DNA from: Pseudo-nitzschia pungens
Taxonomy: Eukaryota > Bacillariophyta > Bacillariophyceae > Bacillariales > Bacillariaceae
Assembly (NCBI GenBank): GCA_037355855.1
Contig: CM074763.1
Location: forward strand, 2,108,001 to 2,172,000
Direction of reading: 5' to 3'
Length of the DNA stretch: 64,000 nucleotides
In this document: piece by piece, positions 44,323 to 55,793 of the stretch
Layout: each line of letters begins with the position of its first letter
Position numbering within the stretch: the first letter of the stretch is position 1
The notes under the pieces: model-generated
The model's database searches: none
Told to the model about the DNA's origin: nothing
Seen by the model: the letters and a program-made list of their open reading frames with translations, nothing else
Made by a program: the position numbers and the translations under genes

Positions 44323-46615
44323 ATGAAATCGCTCTCCTCACCGCTGCGGTGCGCCGTGCTGTCTCTTTTTCTGACGGTGCAATGGTCGGTCGTATCTTCC
44401 TTTGTCGTCCAACAACCACCGCAACATGCCTCCGTGGCCCATGCGAATCCATTGCGGGCCGCGGCATCTGATGCTAGCAACGACGACGAGGTTTCCTTTT
44501 CCAAGCTCGGGATCCATCCGTCGGTGCTCAACGCCATTTGGTCCCGACGAGACTGGGAATACCCCACACCGGTGCAGAAGTTGGCCATTCCCCGGCTGCT
44601 CGAAAAGGATGCCACCGACGCCTTTTGGTGCGAGGCTCCCACCGGGAGCGGCAAAACGGCGGCCTTTCTGATCCCCCTGCTGCAGAACATCCTGGTGGAT
44701 CGAACCACCACCAAGGGACGAAAACAAAAGGGGGAGCGGGTCACCGCCCTGGTCCTGTGCCCGACGCGAGAATTGTGCGTGCAGATCGGGGACGTCCTGG
44801 ATCGGATGGTGGAGGACATCGTGGCCATGGATCGCCGGAGCAAGCACGAACCTTTTTCGACGATGGTGTTGCACGGTGGGGTCCCGCTGGAGCCGCAGAT
44901 CGCTCGGCTGGCCGATTGCGTCCGGTACCACACGACCATCGACGTTCTGGTGGCGACCCCCGGGCGGTTGCTCGACGTGTTGACCTCGTACAACGGCGAC
45001 GAATCCAGCGCCCGGGACGCGGCCGTGGAGCGCAAGCTGCTGGCGGCTCTCGGGAGCTCGGACGACGGAGAAGTCTCGCTGGACCAGCTGCAGAAACTGG
45101 GACTGGACACTCTCGACGGTTGCGGCGACGACCACCACGATGGTGACGGCAGCGACGGACGAAGCCAGCTCGCAAACGTTCTGAGCGGATTGCGATACCT
45201 GGTATTCGACGAATCGGATCGGTTGCTGGGGAACGGTTTCAAGGGCGAGATCGATAGCTTGCTGGACTTGCTCCCGTCGTCGAGGCCTCCTTCCACCTGG
45301 TTGTTCTCGGCCACCTTTCCCAAGGCGATCGAACCGCGGCTGGACAATGTCTTGTCCTCCATCGGTGCCACCAAGTCACCGGTTCGCCTCGTCTGCGCGA
45401 ATTCCGATCGAAAATCCGAGGACGAGGCCTCGGTCAGCTCGTCGCTCCGCAAGAAGCTGGAGGGTTCCAGCACGGTTGCCTCCGCCTCCAAGTACCAGCA
45501 GGTCGGCCCGGCCTCGACCATCCGGCTGCGGACCCTGCGCATGGAAAAGACGGACCGGACCCAGGTTCTCCGAAAGCTCCTGGAGGCCGACTACCGCGAC
45601 GAGTGGGACCGGGTACTGGTCTTTGTCTCGACGCGGTACGCTTCCCAGCACGTTGCGAGCAAGCTGCGCCGGTACGGGATCAAGAGCAGCGAGTTGCACG
45701 GAAAACTCGACCAGGACGCTCGGTTGCGCCGACTGAACGACCTGAAACGCGGAAAGATCCGCGTCCTCCTGTGCACGGACGTCGCCAGCCGGGGAATCGA
45801 CATCTCGGGATTGGTGCGTTTTTGTGGTTTGGTTCGGGACGCCGCTGCGTTGGGTTTTGTTTTGTTTTGTTTTGTTTCGTTGGCTTTGTTCTGTTCTGTT
45901 TCTGTTTTGTCGCTGTTGCAATGGATTTGTGTGCGCTGACAGTTGCTGGCCGTTGGTATTTCTGCTTCGATTTGCTTCGGTTTGATTTGGATTCGATTTG
46001 GATCTGATTTGGATTGTTATGATTTTGTTTCGTTTCGTTCACCGTTTTTCTAGCCCGCGGTCGTCAACTACGACCTGCCCCGATCCACCTCGGATTTCGT
46101 CCACCGCATCGGACGCACCGGACGCGCGGGACAATCCGGGGTCGCGGTTAGCTTTGTGACGCCGTCCGTGGAGGCCCACATGGACCTGATCGAACGAAGA
46201 CACCTGCAGAGTCCCCCCGAGCGAGAAGTCTTGCCCGGATTCGAACCCAACGAGGAGCGATGGAACGTCGAAGCGCAGGGAGCGAAAATGAGTATCCCCG
46301 GGACCAAGCATTCGGCGAAAGGACTGGAACACGACAAGATGTTCGGAGGTAGGTTGAGTACAAGTGCGATGTTGTGTCGTGTCGTGTTGTGTCGTGTTGT
46401 GCAAGGAAGTTAACTACGTTTGTGTGTCTGTGTTACTACGTATTTTCAACTTCCCAACCGAATTCTTGTTTTGTGCGTGCGTGCAACAAAACTGACTACT
46501 GCGGTCGCTTTGCAATTTACGTTTATTGTCTGAAGGCATCAAGGGACACAGAAAGAGCAAAAAGGACAAGCTTCGCGAAGCAGCTGCGAGAGCGGCAGCA
46601 TTAAAACAGAAGTAA
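44323..46615 (+). CDS. DEAD-box RNA helicase with DESD motif, probably plastid
   Basis: Exons 44323-45813, 46054-46348 and 46536-46615 (introns 240 and 187 bp) give 621 residues. It has the helicase motifs [15 protein letters not shown] (I), [22 protein letters not shown] (II), SATF (III), VFVSTRYA (IV), [10 protein letters not shown] (V) and [10 protein letters not shown] (VI). Motif II is DESD instead of DEAD; the catalytic Asp-Glu is kept. An insert of about 60 residues, rich in Asp, Gly and Ser, lies between motifs Ib and II. The last exon gives a basic helical tail ([20 protein letters not shown]). The N-terminus [30 protein letters not shown] is a good signal peptide followed by a Ser-Phe motif, as in diatom plastid precursors. 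Its closest relatives cannot be named without alignment. RNA or ribosome maturation in the plastid is the inferred role. Confidence 0.92.
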
Positions 46616-46741
46616 TGGATGTCGTCTTCATAGCTATTGCTTCGTATCTAAATTAAATTTCAATCTTTTCGAGCAAAACTAATTACAACGAGACTGAAAC
46701 ACAGTTGCGATTCCTTACCGCACCAATGCTAGTGGGCGATC

Positions 46742-48254
46742 CTACTCCTTCCAGTGCCGAAACACATTGGTCGATGGAATCACGGGCAGCGCCGCCGACC
46801 CCACCGGATCGCCGCTGCCCGGCGGAGCCGCGAGGTCGTGGAGTCCAAACCGCAGGTTCAGCGACTCTCGATTGCAACCGGTATCGCCTTCGTCGCCGTC
46901 CCCTCCCTGGATTTCCGCCAGAACCCCGTGGGCGCAGCCGTCCCTTGCGTTTTGGGAGAGCATGTAGGCCTCTCCCTCCTCCAGTTTCATCGCCACGCCG
47001 TGCTTCACACCGCGGGCGTCCCGCAGGAGGATCGTCCCGGATCCCTCCATCCCGATCGTAACGATGACAACTCCAAAGCCGTCCTTCTGCGGATCGTCCA
47101 GGTGAACGGGCAACAGGGCCCTCCCGGAGTGCAGGTTCGGCTGGGCCGCGATCAGGTGTTCGTAGCGCAAGAATCGGGCAACCTTGTTTCGATAGTCGTC
47201 GTCGTGGGTGGTGTTGCTGCCGGCGGCAACGCTATTCGGGAGTGCCTTGCGCTCCCTCGGTGAAAATAGTGCATCCCGAAAGACCCGGCAAATGTTTTCG
47301 ATCGCTTCTCGAACCCCATCCGGTACCTCGGAATCGCCCAACACCACCATAGCGCGCTTGTTTCTCTGGCGCTCCTCGTCTTTGGATTCCTCCGTATCGT
47401 GGCTCGTGGGCATGGTAATGTCGAGTCGATTGTTGCGTACGTGAGGATCGTATCCCTAGTGAAAGAGCAGGCATGCATGGTTTTTTTGGGCAATCGCGAG
47501 AGACGGTGAGCCGGTTACGCAATCACGCAGTGGATGGATTCTGGTTTGTTGGCGCTGAACGCGGTATTATTGGTTTGTGGAGCGTGCTTACCCATGTTCC
47601 CGGCAAAAATCCAAAGGCTCGTTTGCGGGGATCTTCTACGGATCCCGACCACGATGCCCATTCCAGATTGGACGAAGAAGCCGAGGAGTCCTGGGTGCTT
47701 TCTTGGTGACCATTGCTGTTGTTGACGCGATCTTTGATGACCTGGTGCAATTTCTGAAAGGCAACGTAATCCTCGGTTGCCAAACGGGCAAATCCCAAAC
47801 CACCCAACCACGAAGGAACGCTGGAGGTAACCGCGGGGTTGGAAGGTTCGGAAGAAACAGCAGTTGCAAGCATTGTGGGCGTGTCGTCCACCACAGTGTT
47901 GGCGGGAGTATTGGTAGTTGTCACGGAATCGAGCATCGCTTCGCTATCGGCCTCGTCCTCGGCAAATACGGTGGCAGATGTTGTGCTGGTTGGAGAGGCT
48001 GGATGAGGCGGTAATCGCAGGTGAATCCATCTTTCTCTCCGCGTTAGATCCAATCGCGTCGCCTCTGCTGCGGCGGCCTCTACCCTGTGTTGCGGAGTCT
48101 TTCGCAACAGTTCGATGGCTTTGGTCAACTCCTCCTCTCCCTCTCTGTTGTTCTGATTGGAGAAGGCGGTTTGTTCTTCTACGACAATGGATTCGTCAGC
48201 TTCGAGCAAAACGCGGCGGCGCTTGATCGGGCGGCCTTGTTTGGAGCGACCCAT
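46742..48254 (-). CDS. Probable 2OG-Fe(II) oxygenase-fold protein
   Basis: Exons 48254-47592 and 47455-46742 join in phase (intron 136 bp, GTAAGC donor, ACTAG acceptor) into 458 residues. The N-terminus has a basic motif (GRPIKRRRVLL) that may be a nuclear signal, then an acidic and Ser/Thr-rich region. The C-terminal domain reads as a double-stranded beta-helix oxygenase: NLHSGRALLPVHLDD with a His-x-Asp pair, GFGVVIVTIGMEGSGTILLRD, EGEAYMLSQNARDGCAHGVLAE with the distal His, and SLNLRFGLHD with the Arg expected to hold 2-oxoglutarate. This pattern is shared with AlkB-like and prolyl hydroxylase-like enzymes, which use iron, oxygen and 2-oxoglutarate. The substrate is unknown. The joined middle (FGFLPGTW to GYDPHVRN) is continuous, which supports the single-gene model. 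Confidence 0.7.
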
Positions 48255-49712
48255 GATCACTGGGGAATAGAAGATAAGCTGGTTGAAAGCTATCTGCGAG
48301 AGTGAAGCAGGTCAAGCCCAAAGTGGTAACTTATGCAGTTTGTCGATGGAGATACCAGTTGCCGCTGGGTACAAGAATTCAAAGATGTGCAAATGGAGTA
48401 CGTACTCCCAATGTTTTTTCCTTGTTTCTTTTTTTCACATGCTTTACAGTGCTTGGTATGTACCGTACGGAAAGATTTTTTACTGGTACCGTATTTCAAC
48501 ACTGCGATGCCACGGTACATAACTTTACGGGCTCATCTGTGTGACGAGAATTATTACTTCTTACTTCGTATTTTGTTGTTGTTGTGGAGTTGGAGGTGCA
48601 ACAGAGCATTAATTGGTGACCAGAGGAGTCTGGTCTTATTGAGTGAGGATACAGCCAACAGCCGAATGCGATAAAAATACAGCCCATCATAATCTTTCAA
48701 ATTTTGGTCGCAAGACGACATATCACATTCATCTAACCACAAAAATGACTTTTACTTACTGATCTAACCGCCATCTCTTACCTAAAAAACGGGGCCTATT
48801 CCGATATCATACCCACAACAATGACTCCAACCGGACCGGATCCTTATGTATTCTTTTGAAGGTTGCATTGTACGAGCATTAAGTATGAACATCGACAGGC
48901 ATGTGTGAGAAGTGAGAAAGCATCCAATCAGGGACCATTCTACTGCTGATTATGGCTCTTACTTTGTACTAAGCCTGACAGTTTAGTACCGTTGTGTCAT
49001 TAATATTTCTCTACCGGTATTTATTTGTGTTGATGAGCACCAATATTACCATTGCAAGCTGTATTCAAAACTTGCTGCAACTCTCAAAGCATGTGAACAA
49101 CCGCCAATACTGTAGATAGAAAGTAAGATCTCTTGTACCGCAGAAACCAACAAATCGAGGGAGTACGTTTGGACTCTATTCGTTACTTACTTTGATATTT
49201 GGTATTAGACACATCAGTTGTTGGATGGAGTGGTAGAAGCTTCTCCTCCTCCTCCCAGTACCTTCTTCTGTCCAGATCTGCTGGTTTTCAATTTGGCAAG
49301 AATACAAATGACAAGAACAACAAGAACCTCAGAGCTGAAACAACCTTTGCAATGTGGAATGCTTATCTTTATTCCAATGTAGTAGAAGAAGAAAGGACTT
49401 TGTTTCAGTGGTACTTGGCACCTTCATGTTGCTTGTGTGAAGTTGATGAGCTTTGTTTTCTTTTTTTCTGAACAAGAATATCTATGACGGACACTCAGAC
49501 TGAATGAAAAATATTTTGACTCCGTCCCTACTGTTGTCCTTTCTTCCCTTCAATCAATTGTTTTCATAGTCTTGTTTCAGAGTACTTCTATTGTGCGAAC
49601 ATTTTGTTTCTTTTTCTATAATACTTTTCATGCTGTATTGTTGTGATATACTTTACTGTACAATTGAATTGTTTCCTTTTATTACTTTCTAGACTCTTCA
49701 TGACATCTCAGT
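48255..49712. other. Intergenic, no supported gene
   Basis: AT-rich with short unrelated open frames (the longest is about 113 codons, without domains). One TACTTCGTA word is at 48562-48570. The right end is the 3' flank of the permease gene. Confidence 0.6.
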
Positions 49713-52142
49713 TTATTTGAAACGAATGAAGAATGTCAACATCAATATCGTGGAGATGGAAGTGCTTGAGAAGACAAACTTGTACGTCTTACCCAAAATT
49801 TGTCCCTCCCCGACTGCTAATCCGGTTATTGTACAGGCTGCAATAATGTTACTGAGGCAGATGCCATTACCTGCAGACGCTCCAATGACTTGCATTGCAA
49901 GCATTGTCGTCTTTGAAATACCGATCTTTTCCGAAGCAATGACTTGAACGGTTCCAAATGTCAGGTTCGAAACCGTCGTTGATCCTGAAAAGAACGCTCC
50001 CAGTGCACCGAGAAGGGGCGAGAGCACCACGAACCCCTGTCTCAACCAGGCTGCCAAAACGGTACCCAGCAAGTATGCTGGTGCTTCCATATGGGATTTG
50101 ATCAAAAGTTGCACCAATGACAGAGCTCCCAGCAAGGCAATAGATGGATTGACCAAGCGACTTGCGACGGTTCGAAAAATATCCGAGGGTTTCGCATCTT
50201 TCATGTCTTTTCTGTATATGAACATGGTAGCACCCGAAATGACTAGAAAAGGAATGACAAATGGGATGTATAGAAGCTCGTATTTCCAGTTCAAGTTTGG
50301 ATAGGTAAGGATGTTGTTCAGCTGCAAGACAAGGCTTGCAGAAAGACGGAAAACACCGTAAGTGTTCAGATTGATTTCAAAGTATGGTTCCGTCATCGTC
50401 AAGTATGGCTTAATGTGGAATTGAGGAATACGAGTCAGAATGAGGAGAATCACAACTCCCCAGATGGGGAAAGTCCTCCCTATGAATTCTGTTGCGTAAG
50501 CCATGCCATTTCGATCGACATAGTCCTCTACGGTCGTGAGTGCTCTTGTCTCGGGGCTGATGGCAGATTCTCCAATACCGTTCTGGTCTTCTCCCTCCCC
50601 GGCAGTAACTTTCGAACCGGCCGTAGACTGTAGTATTATGGACATGGAGGCTTCTTCCTGTTGTATTTCTTCGGCATCGGTCGCTCTATCATTCTCTCGT
50701 TCGAGTTCTGCTCTAAAATCGGCGACGACGCCTTGTTCGGAAACTGTCGAAATTTCTTCGGGCTCGCGATCCGGTTGGTCCTCTCGATCCAGCGGAGTCA
50801 TTCCGAGTTGAAACCGAATCATAAGAGCAGTCAATGTTGTGCCTACCATTCCACCAATCAAAGCAGGGAATTCATAGCTGACAACTGCGATCCCAGCACT
50901 CGGAACGACACAAACCAACAGGCTGAGAAAGACAAAGACGATGTTCTTTTTTACCATGACAAACGGCACCAAGAACGACATGCAAATTGGGACCAAAATA
51001 AACGCCCCAACGGCCAGAGATAGCCCGGCTTTGTAGGATACCTCAAACAACTCTTCTTCGGTGGCTAACCCCGCAAGACCAAACCAAATCGGGGTACCGA
51101 CGGCTCCCCATACCGTGGCAAATGTATTGAATATCAGCAAGACCACAACGGACTCGAATTTAGGGTGGCCGCTCGATATCAACATGGGAGCCCCTAGCGC
51201 AACCGGTGTTCCAAATCCGGAAGCACCCTGCCAACGATCAACATCGATTTTGTAAATCAGTTGAAACAACAATTAAAAGAGTGAGATGAAATTCTTTCTC
51301 TTTCCTTTTCAAGATTCTACGTTCCAATTTGCCGACGAAACAGGAGCAAGTCATCGGGCGTACAAAAAATCGTACCTCTACCATGTAGGCAAAACAAAAA
51401 ATTCTGTCAAAAAGAATCGAAGAATAAGTGAAATAATGTTCGTTTTTGAGAGAACGGATGCACACAATAGTCCGGTAACAGAAATGGCCACCTCGAAAGC
51501 TTGATCATCACGACCATGATACAGTCTGTTGCATAGCATCGCACCGCAATGAAGCTACACAATAATGGGACTCATTCATTCTGGACACAAGACATCCCCA
51601 ATAAGCGCCGGAGCAAAAAAGTGTCATTCTACGAAAAGTATATTTTTCACTTACAACATGCATTCGGCAACGGGATGACCGTTGGTCAGGGCCTTCATCT
51701 CTCTCATCATGTACGGCATGCACTTTGTGGCTTCCATGGTTTCAAAGAGCGTCATTGCTCCTGCAATTATTGTGATCGGAGCAATCGCCTCGTGCATTCC
51801 CAAAATCACCGATCCACAGGTGAGAATCGGATCGATTCCGTAGTACATCAATCGGAGCAGGAACAACAGCAGAGCCGCAAACGGCAGAGATTTTGTGGTC
51901 GGCCATGGGCATTTCTTGACGGTGACCACGACCAATACAAGAATGGGTAACGACGCGAATATCACGTCCATGACATCTCCCCAAGGACCTCCGGTATCTT
52001 CGGTCCGAAGGATTGCGCATCCGCACGATCCGCAGTCGTCCAAACCGGTGCAAAGCTTGGCGCAGAACACGTCCTCTTCGTTGATACATGTGTATTCGAA
52101 ACCAAAACCTGGTGTTTCGTTTTTCGAATTGCTCTCAGTCAT
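49713..52142 (-). CDS. L-lactate/glycolate permease (LctP family)
   Basis: Exons 52142-51655, 51403-51376 (a 28-nt microexon) and 51227-49713 give 676 residues. The microexon encodes IFCFAYMVE, which rebuilds the family signature MLIFCFAYMVEGASGFGTPVAL. Other family blocks are GHEAIAPITIIAG-like HEAIAPITIIAGAMTLFETM, NTFATVWGAVGTPIWFGL, FPALIGGMVGTTLTAL, FIGRTFPIWGVVILLILTRIP, FFSGSTTVSNLTFGTVQ and GNGICLSNIIAACT. These proteins import L-lactate, D-lactate or glycolate with protons; glycolate from photorespiration would be a sensible substrate in a diatom, but this is inference. About 13 membrane spans. A ~110-residue acidic loop (around residues 340-450) interrupts the middle. The first ~35 residues have a Cys-rich luminal-like segment (CINEEDVFCAKLCTGLDDCGSCGC). 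Confidence 0.92.
51376..51403 (-). other. 28-nt microexon of the permease gene
   Basis: Flanked by a TTTTTGACAG acceptor and a GTACGA donor, it joins phase 2 on the left to phase 0 on the right and restores a conserved membrane signature that neither neighbour encodes. Confidence 0.88.
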
Positions 52143-53408
52143 GATAATGATCTATGGGAACGGTGAAGTTTGGAGTCTTTTGCTACACAAATCAGTTGTT
52201 TCTTCGGTAGGACTGTTCGGGTTGTGAACTTTCCTCCGGCACTCACTGCCTACCGTCCTCTGGGCAGGTATTGCGACAGTGCTTTGCGCACTTTTCATGA
52301 AACTGTAAAGATAGGTCTGTATGAGAAGCTGTCAACAGCTGTCAGAAGTTTGCGAATGATACACGGGAAGGCAGTGTATTCAATCAAGAGGAAAAAGGAT
52401 TGTTTTTCTTCCGTCTTCTTCGAGTAATTGATTATGATCCGGAATTGATTTGTTCAAGGAACAAAAAGATTAATTATTGGAGCGACTGTAAACGTTCTGA
52501 TATTTTCAATTTTTTTTTAGTGTTTTGTGCTTGGGATCGGAAAGGAATGGGAACAGGAAATGACCTCTCCATTACTTCTACTATATAATGTTCCTAACAG
52601 CTGTCCGTTTTTCTACATACCAATGTACTAATTTATACTCGGACCCGAGGACAGCTGTTACGAATTTGGTAGTATTTATTATTTAAGGCTTAAACAACTC
52701 CGTTCAATATCATCTACGAAGTACTTTCTCGAAGGTATGACTTTAGTACTGCTTAAACGTTAATTAAATCATGTCACGTCGCGGTAGTCTCCAACGAGTA
52801 CCGTATTTGTAACAGTAAAAGTCACCCACCTCCCAACACTTCCATTAAGTAATAATCGCTTTGCAATAAGCCCGAAACGTTCCGACAATAATTAGATATA
52901 ACTTTCGATGGCCAATTTTAACATTATATACTTTTTGTTTTTCCAGTTAGCATGGGTAGTGTAACATGGGATCTGAAGTAATATTACGAAATTCGTAACA
53001 GCTGGCAGGAACTTTGTGGTATCTATGACCCTTTGTGGTGACAAAAGAAGATACTACGTAATGCATAAGTTAGTTTGTCCTTCGACCGTATGAAATCACG
53101 AACGCAAGAACGTACGCAGTAAACGGGACTAGCGGATCGGGACTGATTTGGATATTCGAGCGATGACGTGTGTTGTTAAGAAACTTCTGAATTCATGCCG
53201 ATGATTCCTACGGTGTGTTCTGCCAATAAGATTACTGGTAAGACCTTAACCAACTTCTCTCACATCATGATGTCACATCGGAAGAAAGTGAGGTCCTGTG
53301 TTCGGAAATCCGAAGGAAGTGCAGGACTTACTTCGTTGGCGTCCCGATCGATTGAGGTGCTTGTCGATTACTTCGTGTTTGCTATCACTTCCAATTCTCT
53401 CTAAAAAA
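52143..53408. other. Divergent intergenic region
   Basis: Between the permease and the aminopeptidase. AT-rich, no domain-bearing frame. One TACGAAGTA word at 52715-52723. Confidence 0.6.
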
Positions 53409-55636
53409 ATGTTTTCTTCTCTCCGCAGAACAGCAGGCTGTGTATTTACGGCAGCATTGCTGCTCATCGAAAATGATGCTAGTTTCTCCACCCGACGATG
53501 CCATGCATTGTCCACCATCACCATGCCGCCGATGACAACGACTTCGGAACACCTCCCGCTTGCGAGAAAGGCAATGGATTATTTCGACCAGTCGTCGGAT
53601 CCCTTCCTTGCAGTCAAGACTTCGATTGATTTGCTGGAAGAGGCTGGTTTCGAAGAACTCGACGAGACGGGAACAACGATCAAGGTCGTTCGCGGTGGAA
53701 AGTATTACTACACTCGCAACAAGAGTTCCCTGGTGGCCTTTACGGTCGGGGAACAATACAAAGCAGGCCACGGGGGATTCAAGGTCATCGGTGGACACAC
53801 GGACTCTCCGAACCTGCGTGTCAAGCCCCGATCGAAACGAAGCGGCAAGGACGCCAAGTCGATCCAGATCGGAGCAGAATGCTACGGGGGTGGTTTGTGG
53901 CACACCTGGTTTGACCGCGACCTTGGGCTTTCGGGAAGGGTATTTTGCCGCAACCGGGACGGCGACATCGAATCCATCGATCAGCGCCTCGTCAAGGTGG
54001 GTTCGTCCGCTTAGTTTGGCACCATGGGCCTCCATTTTTCTGCCGAAAAAATTGCGATTGCAGTTCGTTTTTGTAGGTTTATCTCATTTCATGTTTTTCA
54101 CGTGAACTTTTCGAACGTCGCCCTTCTTCTCTCAATTTCCTATTTAATGCTCCACCCCGACTCGTTCCGATTGATCCACATAGATCGACCGAGCGATATT
54201 ACGGGTTCCTACTTTGGCGATCCACTTGGAAAGTGCTGAAGAACGAAAAGGTGCGTGTGTGTCGACGAAGCTTTCCAGTGGTGACGTGATTTTGCATATG
54301 ATGCACCCCGTCGAAAGTGCCGAATCTAGTCATTCTCTGATGCGGTTCCCTGTTTGATTCAAAAACAGCGTTTAAGATTAACAAGGAGGATCACCTGAGT
54401 CCGATTTTGGCGCAAGCAGCACAAAAAGCGCTGACCGGTGATGCGAAAGATGACAATGACTCGAAGGACAACGACGATGGCTGGACCGAACACCAAGAAC
54501 CTCTTTTGCTGCAACTTTTGGCCAGCGAGTTGGATATTCCTATCGAGGACATTGTAGATTTCGAACTCAGCTTGTTCGACATCCAAAAGGCTTCTCTGGG
54601 TGGTGTCCACTCTGAGTTTGTCCATTCTGCGCGGCTCGACAACCTCGCGAGTTGTTTCATTGCAGTCCAGGCCCTGGCAGAATGTGCGGAAAAGGATGGT
54701 TTTCTGGAGAATGACAAGGATATTAGTATGGTTGTCTTGTACGATCACGAAGAGATTGGAAGTACTAGTTCGTGAGTATCGTAATGCATTAAGTTCTTGG
54801 TTTTCGTTGCCGTCCAAACCAGCGCATTTCGTTTTCACTTGTTGACGTACCTCATATGCTGATTGCCTCTCATCCGATTGGACTCAATCTACCTTTCCAG
54901 TGTCGGAGCTGCGAGTCCCATCTTGGGAGAGGCTGTAAAAAGAATTTCTTCCGTTCTAAACGCAGAGGAACAAATCATTGCTCACTACGATTTGTACGAA
55001 TCTACCGTTCGCCACTCTTTCGTTTTGAGTTCGGATCAGGCACATGCATTGCATCCAAACTATGCTTCAAAGCACGAAAAAAACCATCAACCGCAGATGA
55101 ATGGTGGAATGGTGATAAAGCGAAATGCGAACCAGAGATACGCGACAACGGGACCTACCGGTATCTTGATTCGAGAAATCGCAAGGCGTGCCAATCTTCC
55201 TCCGGTCCAAGAATTCATGGTCCGACAAGATTGTGGTTGCGTAAGTCAACTGTGGAAACATTGCAAATGAATCATCAACAGGGTTTGTTGGTTGAGTTTG
55301 TCCGATAATCCAAAAGGAAGAAGTACTTACTTTCTTGATATACGATTTCGGTTTTTTTTTCAGGGGTCAACAATCGGCCCCGTAATCAGTGCATCCACAG
55401 GTATTCGAGCAATTGATATGGGATGCCCACAACTTTCGATGCATTCCATACGAGAGACAATGGGTGTATGTGACTGTGAGTCCAAAAGTGCGTTTAAAAA
55501 AAAAACTTTGTGATTTTTCATTTCAATCTCACCACTTTTTACCCTGAACTCTTAACGTGTAGTAACAAATGGATTGGAGCTATTCAAAGCTTTTTTCATT
55601 CACTTCCGTGACGTGGATGAATCTCTAGAACAGTAA
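53409..55636 (+). CDS. M18 aspartyl aminopeptidase
   Basis: Six exons (53409-53996, 54184-54250, 54369-54771, 54901-55240, 55364-55475, 55563-55636) join in phase into 527 residues. Family landmarks: GGHTDSPNLRVKP with the first metal His, GLWHTWFDRDLGLSGRV, RVPTLAIHL, AFKINKEDHLSPIL, RLDNLASC with the bridging Asp, DHEEIGSTS with the catalytic Glu pair, SSDQAHALHPNY with another ligand Asp, and MHSIRETMG with the last His. All expected metal and catalytic residues are present. The enzyme removes N-terminal Asp or Glu from peptides and forms a large dodecamer in its relatives. The first ~37 residues (MFSSLRRTAGCVFTAALLLI ... ASFSTRR) look like a presequence, perhaps for a plastid or mitochondrion; a second Met (MPPMTTTSEH) would give the cytosolic form. 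The short second exon (67 nt) is typical of the exon-rich structure here. Confidence 0.95.
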
Positions 55637-55793
55637 ACACCTATACAAAATTGAATATTGGTGTTTATAATAGCAATTCCAATGTTGAGCTTCTCTCTCG
55701 CAAACAAATTCCAATTCAAACTTGTTGGTTCCTTGAATATAATCAATAATTTTAATATCGAAATACGCCAAACATTAATTTTGTCTAAAATCT

